Shown piece after piece: positions 7,407-14,502 of a stretch of DNA of 34,100 bases. This DNA comes from Thauera carbonicopians (GTDB lineage Bacteria; Pseudomonadota; Gammaproteobacteria; Burkholderiales; Rhodocyclaceae), in contig NZ_JANUXN010000029.1 of assembly GCF_025699485.1 (NCBI RefSeq), forward strand, positions 1 through 34,100, in the 5' to 3' direction. Position 1 is the stretch's first letter, and each line of letters starts with the position of its first letter. The notes under the pieces were generated by a model. It was not told the DNA's origin, ran no database searches, and worked only from the letters and a program-made list of their open reading frames with translations. Position numbers and translations under genes: made by a program.

Positions 7407-8743
7407 AATTCGGCAGGCTCCTGCCCCGAAGCCTGGTAGGCCAATTGATCGGCCTGCTGCTTGCCGGCATCATCGCCGCCCACCTCATCGCGCTGCCGCT
7501 CGACGGCACGGGCACTGGCCGTGTTCTCCCCCACGCACGCGACAATGCGCTGGAACGCATCGCCACCGCTTACCGCGTCACCGAAGCCTGCGGCGATTGC
7601 GATGTCGCCGCCGTACTCGAAGCCATGACAAGCCACGACGCGGAATTCAGCTTGAAGGCCTCCGCACCAAGGGCATTCGGCGAGACGAATGCCGAGCTCG
7701 CTACGCAACTCACGACGCTCGCGGGGCTCCCCGCGAATGCCGCGGTCCATGTCTACCTGGAGGACAAGGCGCCTGATCCCGATACGCTATCGCTCACCCG
7801 CCGCCCGCACGCCGTCCTCGATGCGGCCCTACCGCTGGCCGACGGACGCTGGCTGGTGGCAAACCTGCGTCCCACAGCGCGCTATCAATGGTGGCGCCCC
7901 CTGCCGGTCACGCTGTTTGTCAGCGTCCTGCCGGTTCTGCTGATCGTCAGTCTGTTTGCACGGTACATCCTGCGTCCCACCAAGGCACTGGCCGATGCGG
8001 CCGAGCGGGTCAGCCGGGGGGAGCGCATCGATCCATTGCCGGTCAGCGGCCCCGCCGAATTGCGCGAAGCCACCGCAGCCTTCAATACCATGCAGGAACG
8101 CCTCACCCGCTTCGTCTCCGACCGAACTGCGATGCTGGCTGCCATCGGCCACGATTTCCGCACGCCTCTTGCATCGCTGCGCCTGCAGGTCGAACTGCTG
8201 GACGACGAGGCCGTGCGCCAGCCGATGCGCCGAATCCTGGATACGATGCGCGACATGATCGACGAGACCTTGCGCTTTGCCCGCGACGACAGTGTCCGCG
8301 AGCCGACACGGGAAGTCGACTTGTCCGTATTGGTCGTCCAGGCTGGCGAAGAACGGGTCTCGCTGGGGCAGCCGGTAAGCTGGCGCGTTCCTGAAACCTT
8401 GCCGTACCGCTGCCGGCCGCTTGCCCTGTCGCGCGCCCTCGGCAACCTGATCGACAACGCCGTCCGCTATGGCGGCAACGCGCACGTCAGCCTCGACCTC
8501 CACCCCGACGGCAGCAGGCTCTCCATCGCGGTGGACGACGACGGCCCGGGCATCCCTGAAAACTGGCTGGAGCGTGTGTTCGAACCTTTCGCCCGCCCAT
8601 CGGCGGCGCGTAGCCAGGACAGCGGCGGGATCGGCCTCGGCCTGGCCATCGCGCGCTCGTGCATCGCCGCCCATGGCGGAGAAATCCAGCTCACGAACCG
8701 CCCTGCCGGCGGCCTGTCGGCACGCATCACCTTACCCGCCTGA
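7403..8743 (+). CDS. Sensor histidine kinase (PfeS-like by context)
   Basis: A 446-residue inner-membrane kinase. It has one membrane segment near 13-33, a periplasmic sensing region of about 135 residues containing a CGDC pair, a second membrane segment near 173-193, and then a HAMP linker (ending SRGERIDPLPVSG...). The H-box is AAIGHDFRTPLASLRL with H250. The ATPase domain shows an N-box (NLIDNAVRYGG), DDDGPGIP and GGIGLGLAIA. The ATG overlaps the response-regulator stop as ATGA, so the pair is translationally coupled. It is EnvZ/PfeS-like in layout. The likely signal is the ferric siderophore or its receptor, inferred from the neighbouring FepA-type gene. Confidence 0.9.
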   Translation: MKFGRLLPRSLVGQLIGLLLAGIIAAHLIALPLDGTGTGRVLPHARDNALERIATAYRVTEACGDCDVAAVLEAMTSHDAEFSLKASAPRAFGETNAELATQLTTLAGLPANAAVHVYLEDKAPDPDTLSLTRRPHAVLDAALPLADGRWLVANLRPTARYQWWRPLPVTLFVSVLPVLLIVSLFARYILRPTKALADAAERVSRGERIDPLPVSGPAELREATAAFNTMQERLTRFVSDRTAMLAAIGHDFRTPLASLRLQVELLDDEAVRQPMRRILDTMRDMIDETLRFARDDSVREPTREVDLSVLVVQAGEERVSLGQPVSWRVPETLPYRCRPLALSRALGNLIDNAVRYGGNAHVSLDLHPDGSRLSIAVDDDGPGIPENWLERVFEPFARPSAARSQDSGGIGLGLAIARSCIAAHGGEIQLTNRPAGGLSARITLPA

Positions 8744-8844
8744 ACCCTCTGGCCACAGAGATCACAGCACAGGACGACGGCAGTCCGGCTTACCGGAAGC
8801 GGGACCGCTGGGGATGTCGTCCCGATCCACCAGGGTATGAAACG

Positions 8845-8867
8845 AAAAACGGAGGCTTCCGCCTCCG
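8845..8867 (-). terminator. Rho-independent terminator of the cytochrome c5 gene
   Basis: A perfect 7-bp stem (CGGAGGC 8850-8856 with GCCTCCG 8861-8867) and a 4-base loop are followed on the minus strand by five T (8849-8845). It lies 62 bases after the stop of the cytochrome gene and could also limit read-through from the kinase gene on the other strand. Confidence 0.8.
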
Positions 8868-8928
8868 CCTGTCTGTCGTGCACGATGCGCGAGCCATCCC
8901 GGCTCGCGCTATCGCACTCGGCCGTGAC

Positions 8929-9369
8929 TCACTGCGACTTCGCCACCATGAAGTCCACTGCGGCCTTGACGTCGTCGTCGGGCAGCGTCGCTGCGCCGCC
9001 GCGGGCCGGCATCATGCCTTTTTCGCCGGTGAAGCCTTCGATCGCGTGCTTGTACAGAGTCTCGGTACCCTGGGCGATGCGTGGTGTCCATTCGTCCTTG
9101 TTGCCGGGAACCGGCGCACCGGCGACACCTGCGGCATGGCACAGTGCGCAGGTCCTCTTGTAAACACTCTCGCCGCCGGCGTTGGCCGGGGCAGCGGCCG
9201 CCGGAGCAGGTGCGGGGGCCGGCGCGGGTGCGGCGGCAGCAGGCGGGGCGGCAGGCGCGGGTGCAGCAGGCGCCGGGGCGGAACCGGCGGAACTGCCGGA
9301 ATCCTGCCCGCCACAGGCGGCAAGCAGACCGGCAAGGACGGCAGCGAGAATCAGCGGGGTCTTTTTCAT
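8929..9369 (-). CDS. Cytochrome c5-type lipoprotein
   Basis: A 146-residue protein. The signal peptide carries a lipobox (LLAAC, C19), so it should be a lipid-anchored periplasmic protein. Residues about 24-65 form a low-complexity Ala/Pro tether. A class I cytochrome c domain follows, with CALCH (C74, C77, H78) for haem and MMPARGG near 119-125 supplying the axial Met. The tail is the usual c5 ending (LPDDDVKAAVDFMV). It carries electrons between membrane complexes and terminal reductases or oxidases. An FNR-type box lies about 100 bp upstream of its start, suggesting induction at low oxygen, in keeping with a denitrifier. The start is supported by GGAGAG upstream. It is monocistronic with its own terminator. 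Confidence 0.92.
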   Translation of the reverse strand: MKKTPLILAAVLAGLLAACGGQDSGSSAGSAPAPAAPAPAAPPAAAAPAPAPAPAPAAAAPANAGGESVYKRTCALCHAAGVAGAPVPGNKDEWTPRIAQGTETLYKHAIEGFTGEKGMMPARGGAATLPDDDVKAAVDFMVAKSQ

Positions 9370-9462
9370 TGGAACTCTCCGGTGGGTGTCGGACAAACGA
9401 TGCGGCACGGGGCGCGACGCATCGCACGTGGGAATGCTACGTGCCGAGCGGAGAGCCTGTGA

Positions 9463-9476
9463 TTGACAGGAATCAA
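9463..9476 (-). promoter_or_regulatory. FNR/ANR/DNR-type box
   Basis: TTGACAGGAATCAA matches the FNR-family consensus TTGAT-N4-ATCAA at 9 of 10 defined positions. Its centre is about 100 bp before the cytochrome c5 start and about 170 bp before gluQ on the other side. Control of the cytochrome gene by oxygen or nitric oxide is the simplest reading. Confidence 0.6.
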
Positions 9477-9640
9477 TTCGTCCTGCTAAAGCATTGGCTT
9501 GGCGCATGCAACCGGCCTCGCCGCCCGGGCCGCACCGACACCGTCGGCCCGGGTTGATGCAGAATCGGGAAGAATCGCCCGCGGGACGGCTCCGGCACTG
9601 CCACGGCGCCCCGGCCGCCCCGCACCCGCTCCATCTCGAC

Positions 9641-10657
9641 ATGAACGCCCTTTCCCGTCCTCCTTTGCCATCATCCCATGTCGGCCGCTTCGCGCCTTCG
9701 CCCAGCGGCCCGCTGCATTTCGGCTCGCTGGTCGCGGCGGCGGGCAGCTATCTGGAAGCGCGCCGCCACGGCGGGCGCTGGCTGCTGCGGATCGAGGACG
9801 TCGACACGCCGCGCACCGTGCCCGGTGCGGCCGAAGGCATCATCGCCACGCTGGCGCGCTTCGGCTTCGAATGGGATGGCGAGATCGTCTGGCAGAGACG
9901 CCGCAACGATGCCTACCGCGCCGCGCTGGAGCAATTGAAGGCTGCCGGCCACGCCTTTCCCTGCGCCTGTACGCGGCGCGAAATGGCGGATTCGGCGCTC
10001 GCCCGCGACGGTTCGCGGCGCTACCCCGGCACCTGCCGCAACGGCCTGCCGCCCGGGCGCACCGCACGCGCATGGCGGGTGCGGGCCGAAGGCGTGATCG
10101 GCTTCGACGACGCGATCCAGGGCTGGCAGCAGCAGGACCTCGCGCTCGATGCCGGCGACTACGTGGTGCTGCGCGCCGACGGCCTGTTCGCCTACCAGCT
10201 GGCCGTGGTGGTGGATGACGCCGATGCGGGCGTCACCGACGTCGTGCGCGGCGCCGACCTGCTCGATTCGACCGCCCGCCAGATCCATCTGCAAGGCCTG
10301 CTCGGCATGCCGCAGCCGGCTTACGCCCACCTGCCGGTCGCCACCAACGCCGCGGGCGAGAAGCTGTCGAAGCAGACCCTCGCCCGCGCCATCGACGAAC
10401 ATCCGCCGGCGGCGGCACTGTGCGCGGCGCTGCGCTTTCTCGGCCAGGCGCCGCCGGCCGGACTCAAGCGCGCCCCACTGGCCGAAGTCTGGCACTGGGC
10501 CTTCCGGCACTGGCAACTCGACGCCGTGCCACGGCGGCGCCACGCCCCCGCAACCACCATCGACCCACCGAGGACATCATGCACCCCAACGACCTCTCCG
10601 CCGACCGCGGTGCCATCCGCGAGCTGCTCGCCACCGCCCGCAGAATCGCGATCGTAG
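9641..10657 (+). CDS. gluQ: Glutamyl-Q tRNA(Asp) synthetase
   Basis: A truncated GluRS-like enzyme that attaches glutamate to the queuosine base of tRNA(Asp). It has the class I signature as SGPLHFGS (residues 22-29) and KLSK at 241-244. The zinc ligands are C108, C110, Y128 and C132, matching the C-x-C...Y-x3-C pattern of the family. The anticodon-binding domain of full GluRS is absent, as expected. The length of 338 residues exceeds the usual ~300. The last ~40 residues (Ser/Thr/Pro-rich, after LDAVPRR) read through the ribosome site of the next gene and overlap it by 79 bases, so the natural C-terminus could be disturbed. The start at MNALSRPP places the catalytic core at the normal distance. 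Confidence 0.9.
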   Translation: MNALSRPPLPSSHVGRFAPSPSGPLHFGSLVAAAGSYLEARRHGGRWLLRIEDVDTPRTVPGAAEGIIATLARFGFEWDGEIVWQRRRNDAYRAALEQLKAAGHAFPCACTRREMADSALARDGSRRYPGTCRNGLPPGRTARAWRVRAEGVIGFDDAIQGWQQQDLALDAGDYVVLRADGLFAYQLAVVVDDADAGVTDVVRGADLLDSTARQIHLQGLLGMPQPAYAHLPVATNAAGEKLSKQTLARAIDEHPPAAALCAALRFLGQAPPAGLKRAPLAEVWHWAFRHWQLDAVPRRRHAPATTIDPPRTSCTPTTSPPTAVPSASCSPPPAESRS

Positions 10658-11007
10658 GCATCTCGCCGAAGCCGCAGCGGCCGAGCAACGCGGTCGCACG
10701 CTACCTGCGCGATGCCGGCTATACCATCATTCCGGTGAATCCGGCCTACGACGAGGTGCTGGGCGAGAAGTGCTACCCCAGCGTGCGCGAAGCGCCCGGG
10801 CCGATCGACATCGTGGACGTGTTCCGCAAGCCCGACGAAGTGATGGCAGTGGCCGAGGACGCGATCGCCGCCGGTGCCGGCTGCCTGTGGCTGCAGCTCG
10901 GCGTGATCGCACCCGAAGCGGCGCAACGGGCTGCCGACGCCGGGCTGAAAGTGGTGATGAACCGCTGCACCGAAGTCGAGCACATGGCGCTGGGCCGGCA
11001 GGGCTGA
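10579..11007 (+). CDS. CoA-binding (YccU-type) protein
   Basis: A 142-residue Rossmann-like protein of the CoA_binding_2 family: [18 protein letters not shown] near residues 20-37 forms the nucleotide-binding turn, followed by [13 protein letters not shown] and [13 protein letters not shown]. The CLWLQLGV and later NRCTEVEH segments are characteristic. Family members bind CoA; the biological role is unclear. The ATG at 10579 follows GAGGA at a good distance. The gene begins inside the 3' end of gluQ (79-base overlap). Its TGA (11005-11007) overlaps the first degenerate repeat of the CRISPR mini-array. Confidence 0.88.
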   Translation: MHPNDLSADRGAIRELLATARRIAIVGISPKPQRPSNAVARYLRDAGYTIIPVNPAYDEVLGEKCYPSVREAPGPIDIVDVFRKPDEVMAVAEDAIAAGAGCLWLQLGVIAPEAAQRAADAGLKVVMNRCTEVEHMALGRQG

Positions 11008-11213
11008 AGACTGCCGTGCAGACAGCTCAGGAATAAAAGGCCTTTTGAAGCCCTTTGAAGGTAATTTTCACCGCCGTATAGGCAGCTTAGAAAAGCTCGA
11101 AACCTCGGTTCGGCTCGCTTGCAGTCTTCACTGCCGTATAGGCAGCTTAGAAAGATTCGAGCGTCGGGATGATGCCGTGGTGCGCCTTCACTGCCGCATA
11201 GGCAGCAAACGCG
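11006..11213 (+). CRISPR. Orphan type I-F CRISPR mini-array, 4 repeats and 3 spacers
   Basis: Four 28-bp repeats lie in exact 60-bp register (11006-11033, 11066-11093, 11126-11153, 11186-11213), separated by three 32-bp spacers (11034-11065, 11094-11125, 11154-11185). The repeat core CTGCCGTATAGGCAG with the 3' handle CTTAGAAA is that of type I-F systems (28-bp repeat, 32-bp spacer, 5-bp stem). The handle orientation indicates crRNA sense on the plus strand. Repeats 2 and 3 are near-identical. The first matches the consensus at 21 of 28 positions and the last has lost the 3' handle. There are no cas genes in the window. No leader is possible without overlapping the upstream gene, so expression would depend on read-through. 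It may be a relic or a guide source for Cas proteins encoded elsewhere. Confidence 0.88.
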
Positions 11214-11225
11214 CATATAGAAACC

Positions 11226-12383
11226 TCAATGCTTGCCGCCGTAGCCCGCCAAGCCGATCGCCAGGCGGACGATCTGGTACGACGCCCAGGTCAGGACGCG
11301 CTGCAGCAGCGACAGCCGGCGCCAGTCCGACGGGCGCAGTTCCACCGCGCCGGCCTCCATCTCGCGCGCCAGGCTGGCGCGCAGCCCGGCGGCGAAGGCC
11401 TCGTCGTCGACGACGACGTTGGCCTCGCGCGCCAGCAGCAGGCTGAAGGCATCGATGTTGCTCGAACCCACCGTCGCCCAGCGGCCATCCACCACCGCCA
11501 CCTTGGCGTGTAGCTCGCTGCGGTGGTATTCGAACAGCCGGATGCCGTGCTGCATGAAATACGGGTAGAGCGCGCGCGTGGCGTGGCGCTGCAGCGGGTG
11601 GTCGGCCACGCCCTGCAGCAGCAGGATGACCTCCACGCCGCGCTCGGCGGCATCGACCAAGGCCTGGCGGAAACGCCGGCCCGGAAAGAAGTAGGCATTG
11701 GCGATGACGACCTCGTTCCTGGCTCTGCCGATCGCATCCAGGTAGGCATTCTCGATCGCATGGCGAAAGCGCAGGTTGTCGCGCACGACGAAGGCGGCGC
11801 GGATGTCGCCGGCCGCCTCGGTCTGCGCCGGCGCGCCCAGCGGCTGATGCGAACGGCGGCGGAAGCTGACCCATGACAGCAGGCGCCACAGGCGCTGCGC
11901 GGAAGCGAGGATCGGCGCCAGGATCGGCCCCTGCACATGCACGGCGTAGTCGTAGCGCGGATGCGCCGGGCCGTCCGCATGGAAATCGTCGATGATGTTG
12001 ATGCCGCCGACGAAAGCCTCGCGCCCGTCTATCACCACCACTTTGCGATGCAGGCGGCGCAGGCGATGGCGGCGCAGCGACAGCGCACGCAGTTCGGGAC
12101 GATAGATCAGGACCTTGACGCCGTTTTCGAGCAGCCGCGGCAACAGGTGGGCGACGAAGCTGCGGCCGCCGAAGCCGTCGACCATCAGCCTGACCTCCAC
12201 GCCGCGCGCGGCGGCACGTTCGAGCGCGGCGGCGATGCTGCGCCCGGTCTCGTCCGGCTCGAAGATGTAGCCCTGCAGGAAGATCTCCTGTCCGGCGCGG
12301 TCGATCGCGTCCCGCAGCGCGGGGAAATACTGTTCGCCGTTTTCCAGCAGACGCACCGCGTTGCCGGACAGGAAGGCGATCAA
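11226..12383 (-). CDS. clsB: Cardiolipin synthase B, phospholipase D family
   Basis: A 385-residue enzyme with two HKD motifs: H112-x-K114-x4-D119 (LHRKVVVIDG) and H292-x-K294-x4-D299 (LHAKVAVVDG), each followed by a G-G/S-x-N-I type strand. It condenses phospholipids to cardiolipin at the membrane. Hydrophobic C-terminal residues (about 365-385) may associate with the bilayer. The start is a TTG (12381-12383) that overlaps the upstream stop as TTGA. No better start exists before the first conserved residues (SGNAVRLLENGEQYF). An open frame continues upstream but runs through the preceding gene. The neighbour order phosphatase-clsB matches ybhP-ybhO(clsB) of E. coli. The 3' end abuts the CRISPR mini-array. 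Confidence 0.9.
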   Translation of the reverse strand: MIAFLSGNAVRLLENGEQYFPALRDAIDRAGQEIFLQGYIFEPDETGRSIAAALERAAARGVEVRLMVDGFGGRSFVAHLLPRLLENGVKVLIYRPELRALSLRRHRLRRLHRKVVVIDGREAFVGGINIIDDFHADGPAHPRYDYAVHVQGPILAPILASAQRLWRLLSWVSFRRRSHQPLGAPAQTEAAGDIRAAFVVRDNLRFRHAIENAYLDAIGRARNEVVIANAYFFPGRRFRQALVDAAERGVEVILLLQGVADHPLQRHATRALYPYFMQHGIRLFEYHRSELHAKVAVVDGRWATVGSSNIDAFSLLLAREANVVVDDEAFAAGLRASLAREMEAGAVELRPSDWRRLSLLQRVLTWASYQIVRLAIGLAGYGGKH

Positions 12384-13129
12384 GCCAGCGGCTCCAGTTC
12401 GGCCGTCAGCGCTGCGTGGTCGGAAATCTGCGCCCAGGGCGCGCCGAAGTGCACCTCGGCGCGCCGGATGCGGAAGCCCCGCACATAGATGCGATCGAGA
12501 CGGAAGAAGGGCAGCGCGCTCGGAAAGCTGCGCGCCGGCCGCCCGTGGTCGTTGCCGAAGGCTTCGACCAGGCCGAGCCGGCTGGCCAGCAGGCGGTCGG
12601 CGTGGTTGCGCCAGTCGTTGAAGTCGCCGGCGATGATCAAGGGCTCGCCTTCGGGCGCGACGTGTTCCATGCGTTCGGCCAGCGTTTCCATCTGCCGCCG
12701 CCGGCTGCCGCCCATCAACCCCAGATGCACGCAGACGCAATGCACCGGCGTGTCGAAGCCCGGCAGCTGCACCTCGACGTGCAGCAGGCCGCGGCGCTCG
12801 AAGCGATGGTCGGACACGTCGTGGTTGGCCTGGCTCAGGATCGCATGGCGGCTGAGGATGGCGTTGCCGTGGTGGCCGTGGTCATACACCGCATTGCCGC
12901 CATAGGCCGTCTGCTGCCAGTTCTCCTCGGCGAGGAACTCGTGCTGCGGCAGCACGGGCCAGTTCGGGTGGCGCTCGGGGTGGCGCAGGTGCAGCCCCTG
13001 CACTTCCTGCAGGAAGACGAGATCGGAATCCAGCGTACGCAGGCGGTCGCGCAGTTCGTGCACCACCATGCGGCGGTTGAACTGCGAAAAGCCCTTGTGG
13101 ATGTTGTAGGTACAGATGCGCAGGTTCAT
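12380..13129 (-). CDS. Endonuclease/exonuclease/phosphatase family protein, YbhP-like
   Basis: A 249-residue member of the EEP superfamily with the standard active-site series: N in TYNIHKG (7-13), E in FLQEVQG, H in CVHLGL, D and N in IAGDFNDW, and the C-terminal SDHAAL. These residues bind Mg and attack phosphoesters. The substrate is unknown. A tie to membrane lipid metabolism is suggested by its coupling (4-base TTGA overlap) with clsB, an arrangement conserved in E. coli as ybhP-clsB. It has no signal peptide, so a cytoplasmic location is likely. The ATG at 13127-13129 begins directly with the first conserved strand (MNLRICTYN), which fits the family. Confidence 0.88.
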   Translation of the reverse strand: MNLRICTYNIHKGFSQFNRRMVVHELRDRLRTLDSDLVFLQEVQGLHLRHPERHPNWPVLPQHEFLAEENWQQTAYGGNAVYDHGHHGNAILSRHAILSQANHDVSDHRFERRGLLHVEVQLPGFDTPVHCVCVHLGLMGGSRRRQMETLAERMEHVAPEGEPLIIAGDFNDWRNHADRLLASRLGLVEAFGNDHGRPARSFPSALPFFRLDRIYVRGFRIRRAEVHFGAPWAQISDHAALTAELEPLA

Positions 13130-13288
13130 GAGCGGAAAAGTCCCCGGTCAGCATGCGGTCACGGGACATCATATGCGGCCCGCACGTGGAAATTAAAGCG
13201 TTTCCGCCACAAAAGCCTGCGCGGCAGCTGCGGGATCACGATGCCAGGCCTTTTCAGGCGCAACTGAACGATGCCGCACGGCGGCGCT

Positions 13289-14203
13289 TCAAATGCGCTC
13301 CCACGGCGGCAGCGGCTGGAAATGCCCCAGCAGGGCATCGAGAAAAACGCGCAGCTTGGGCAGGCGCACCCGGCTGGGCGTGTAGCAGGCGTACAGGTCG
13401 CGGCCGAACACGATGTCCGGCTCGTAATCGTCCAGCACCGTCTGCAGGGCACCGGCCGCCAGTTCCCGATGGCACAGGTAGGTCGGCAGGATGGCGATGC
13501 CATGGCCGGCGCGCACCGCATCGAAGATGCAGTCGATGTTGTTGAAATGGATGCGGCTGCGCACCGGCACCACGGTCTCGACGCCCTCGCCGTCGATCAG
13601 CACCCAGCGCTTGTTGTCGCCCAGCACGTAGCTCAGGCACTGGTGCTGCAGCAGATCCAGCGGCTGGCACGGGCGGCCACGGCGGGCGAGATAGTCCGGC
13701 GCGGCACACACCACCCGGCGCAGGCTGACGATGCGGCGCGCCACCGCGTCGTCCGGCGGCAGGCGCGTCATGCGCAGCGCGAGGTCGATGTTGTCGCCGA
13801 CCAGGTCGACGACGCGGTCGGTGAGGATCAGCTCGATCTCGAGTTCCGGATGGGCGGCCGCGACCTCCGGCAGCAGCGGCGCCACGCAATGGCGGCCGAA
13901 GGCGACGGTGGCGCTCACCCGCAGCGTGCCGCAGGGCCGGTCACCGAGATTGCGCACCGCGAGTTCGGTGCTGTCCACCGCCTCCAGCGCACGTAGCGCA
14001 TGCTGGCGGAACACTTCGCCGGCCGGCGTCAGCGCCAGCCTGCGGCTGGAGCGCTCGAACAGCCGCGCACCCAGGCGGCGCTCCAGTTCGGCCATCTGCT
14101 TGCTGACCTGGGCGCGGGTGCAACCCAGCGTGCGTGCCGCCGCCGCCATGCTGCCGCCTTCGGCGACGCGGACGAAGCAGTCCCAGGCAGGCAGCCAGTT
14201 CAT
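13289..14203 (-). CDS. LysR-family transcriptional regulator
   Basis: A 304-residue regulator. The N-terminal winged helix occupies residues 1-60 (FVRVAEGGSMAAAARTLG, then VSKQMAELERRLGARLFER). The substrate-binding domain (about 88-295) starts with GTLRVSATVAFGRH. The ATG at 14201-14203 is preceded by AAGGAG, which settles the start although the frame is open farther upstream. It is divergent from an MFS transporter gene. The 299-base gap holds two strong palindromes (14337-14348 and 14352-14368), so it probably controls the transporter and itself. The effector is unknown. It resembles the subgroup that lacks a conserved aromatic-effector signature. Confidence 0.92.
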   Translation of the reverse strand: MNWLPAWDCFVRVAEGGSMAAAARTLGCTRAQVSKQMAELERRLGARLFERSSRRLALTPAGEVFRQHALRALEAVDSTELAVRNLGDRPCGTLRVSATVAFGRHCVAPLLPEVAAAHPELEIELILTDRVVDLVGDNIDLALRMTRLPPDDAVARRIVSLRRVVCAAPDYLARRGRPCQPLDLLQHQCLSYVLGDNKRWVLIDGEGVETVVPVRSRIHFNNIDCIFDAVRAGHGIAILPTYLCHRELAAGALQTVLDDYEPDIVFGRDLYACYTPSRVRLPKLRVFLDALLGHFQPLPPWERI

Positions 14204-14336
14204 GACATCTCCTTGCCGCAACATCCGGCATCGTGGGTTCGGTTCAAACTTGCTCTCCTGTGGCACGCGGGGGAAACACGCCGCGCTATGGAACATGCTG
14301 CGTGCTTGCCGGCCGAGCGGACGGGGCGGGTCCGCC

Positions 14337-14368
14337 TTCGATATCGAAACCGTCAACGAATCGTTGAC
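14337..14368. promoter_or_regulatory. Tandem palindromes, likely LysR operator
   Basis: Two adjacent perfect palindromes lie between the divergent LysR and MFS genes: TTCGATATCGAA at 14337-14348 and GTCAACGAATCGTTGAC at 14352-14368 (8-bp arms around one base). The second contains TTGACA (14364-14369), which could be a -35 element for the plus-strand gene, and on the minus strand TTGACG (14356-14351). A third inverted repeat, TTTCCG...CGGAAA, spans 14391-14411. Confidence 0.6.
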
Positions 14369-14502
14369 ATGATGCATCGAATCGCGGGCTTTTCCGTATA
14401 CGATGCGGAAACTATCCTCACGCCATCTCCAGCCGCGCCGGCGCACAGACTCTGCAATCCGCCGAACGGCTCCACTTCCCACTCCTCCCCGGATCGCTCC
14501 GC

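Noticed and set aside
9182-9290. Possible minisatellite-like repeat
   Set aside because: The GC-rich periodic bases encode the Ala/Pro tether of cytochrome c5 and are explained by codon use.
10773-11216. A minus-strand frame with a repeated FLSCLYG(S/G)E peptide every 20 residues
   Set aside because: The repeat comes from the 60-bp period of the CRISPR units, which is a multiple of three. The rest of the frame lies antisense to the CoA-binding gene and has no start signal.
11226-12740. A 504-codon reading of the clsB frame
   Set aside because: The first 119 codons run through the ybhP-like gene in another frame and are rich in Arg/Ala without family motifs. The TTG at 12381-12383 overlapping the upstream stop is a better start.
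14204-14482. Upstream extension of the LysR frame
   Set aside because: AAGGAG directly before the ATG at 14203 and the normal HTH start settle the shorter form. The extension covers the operator region.
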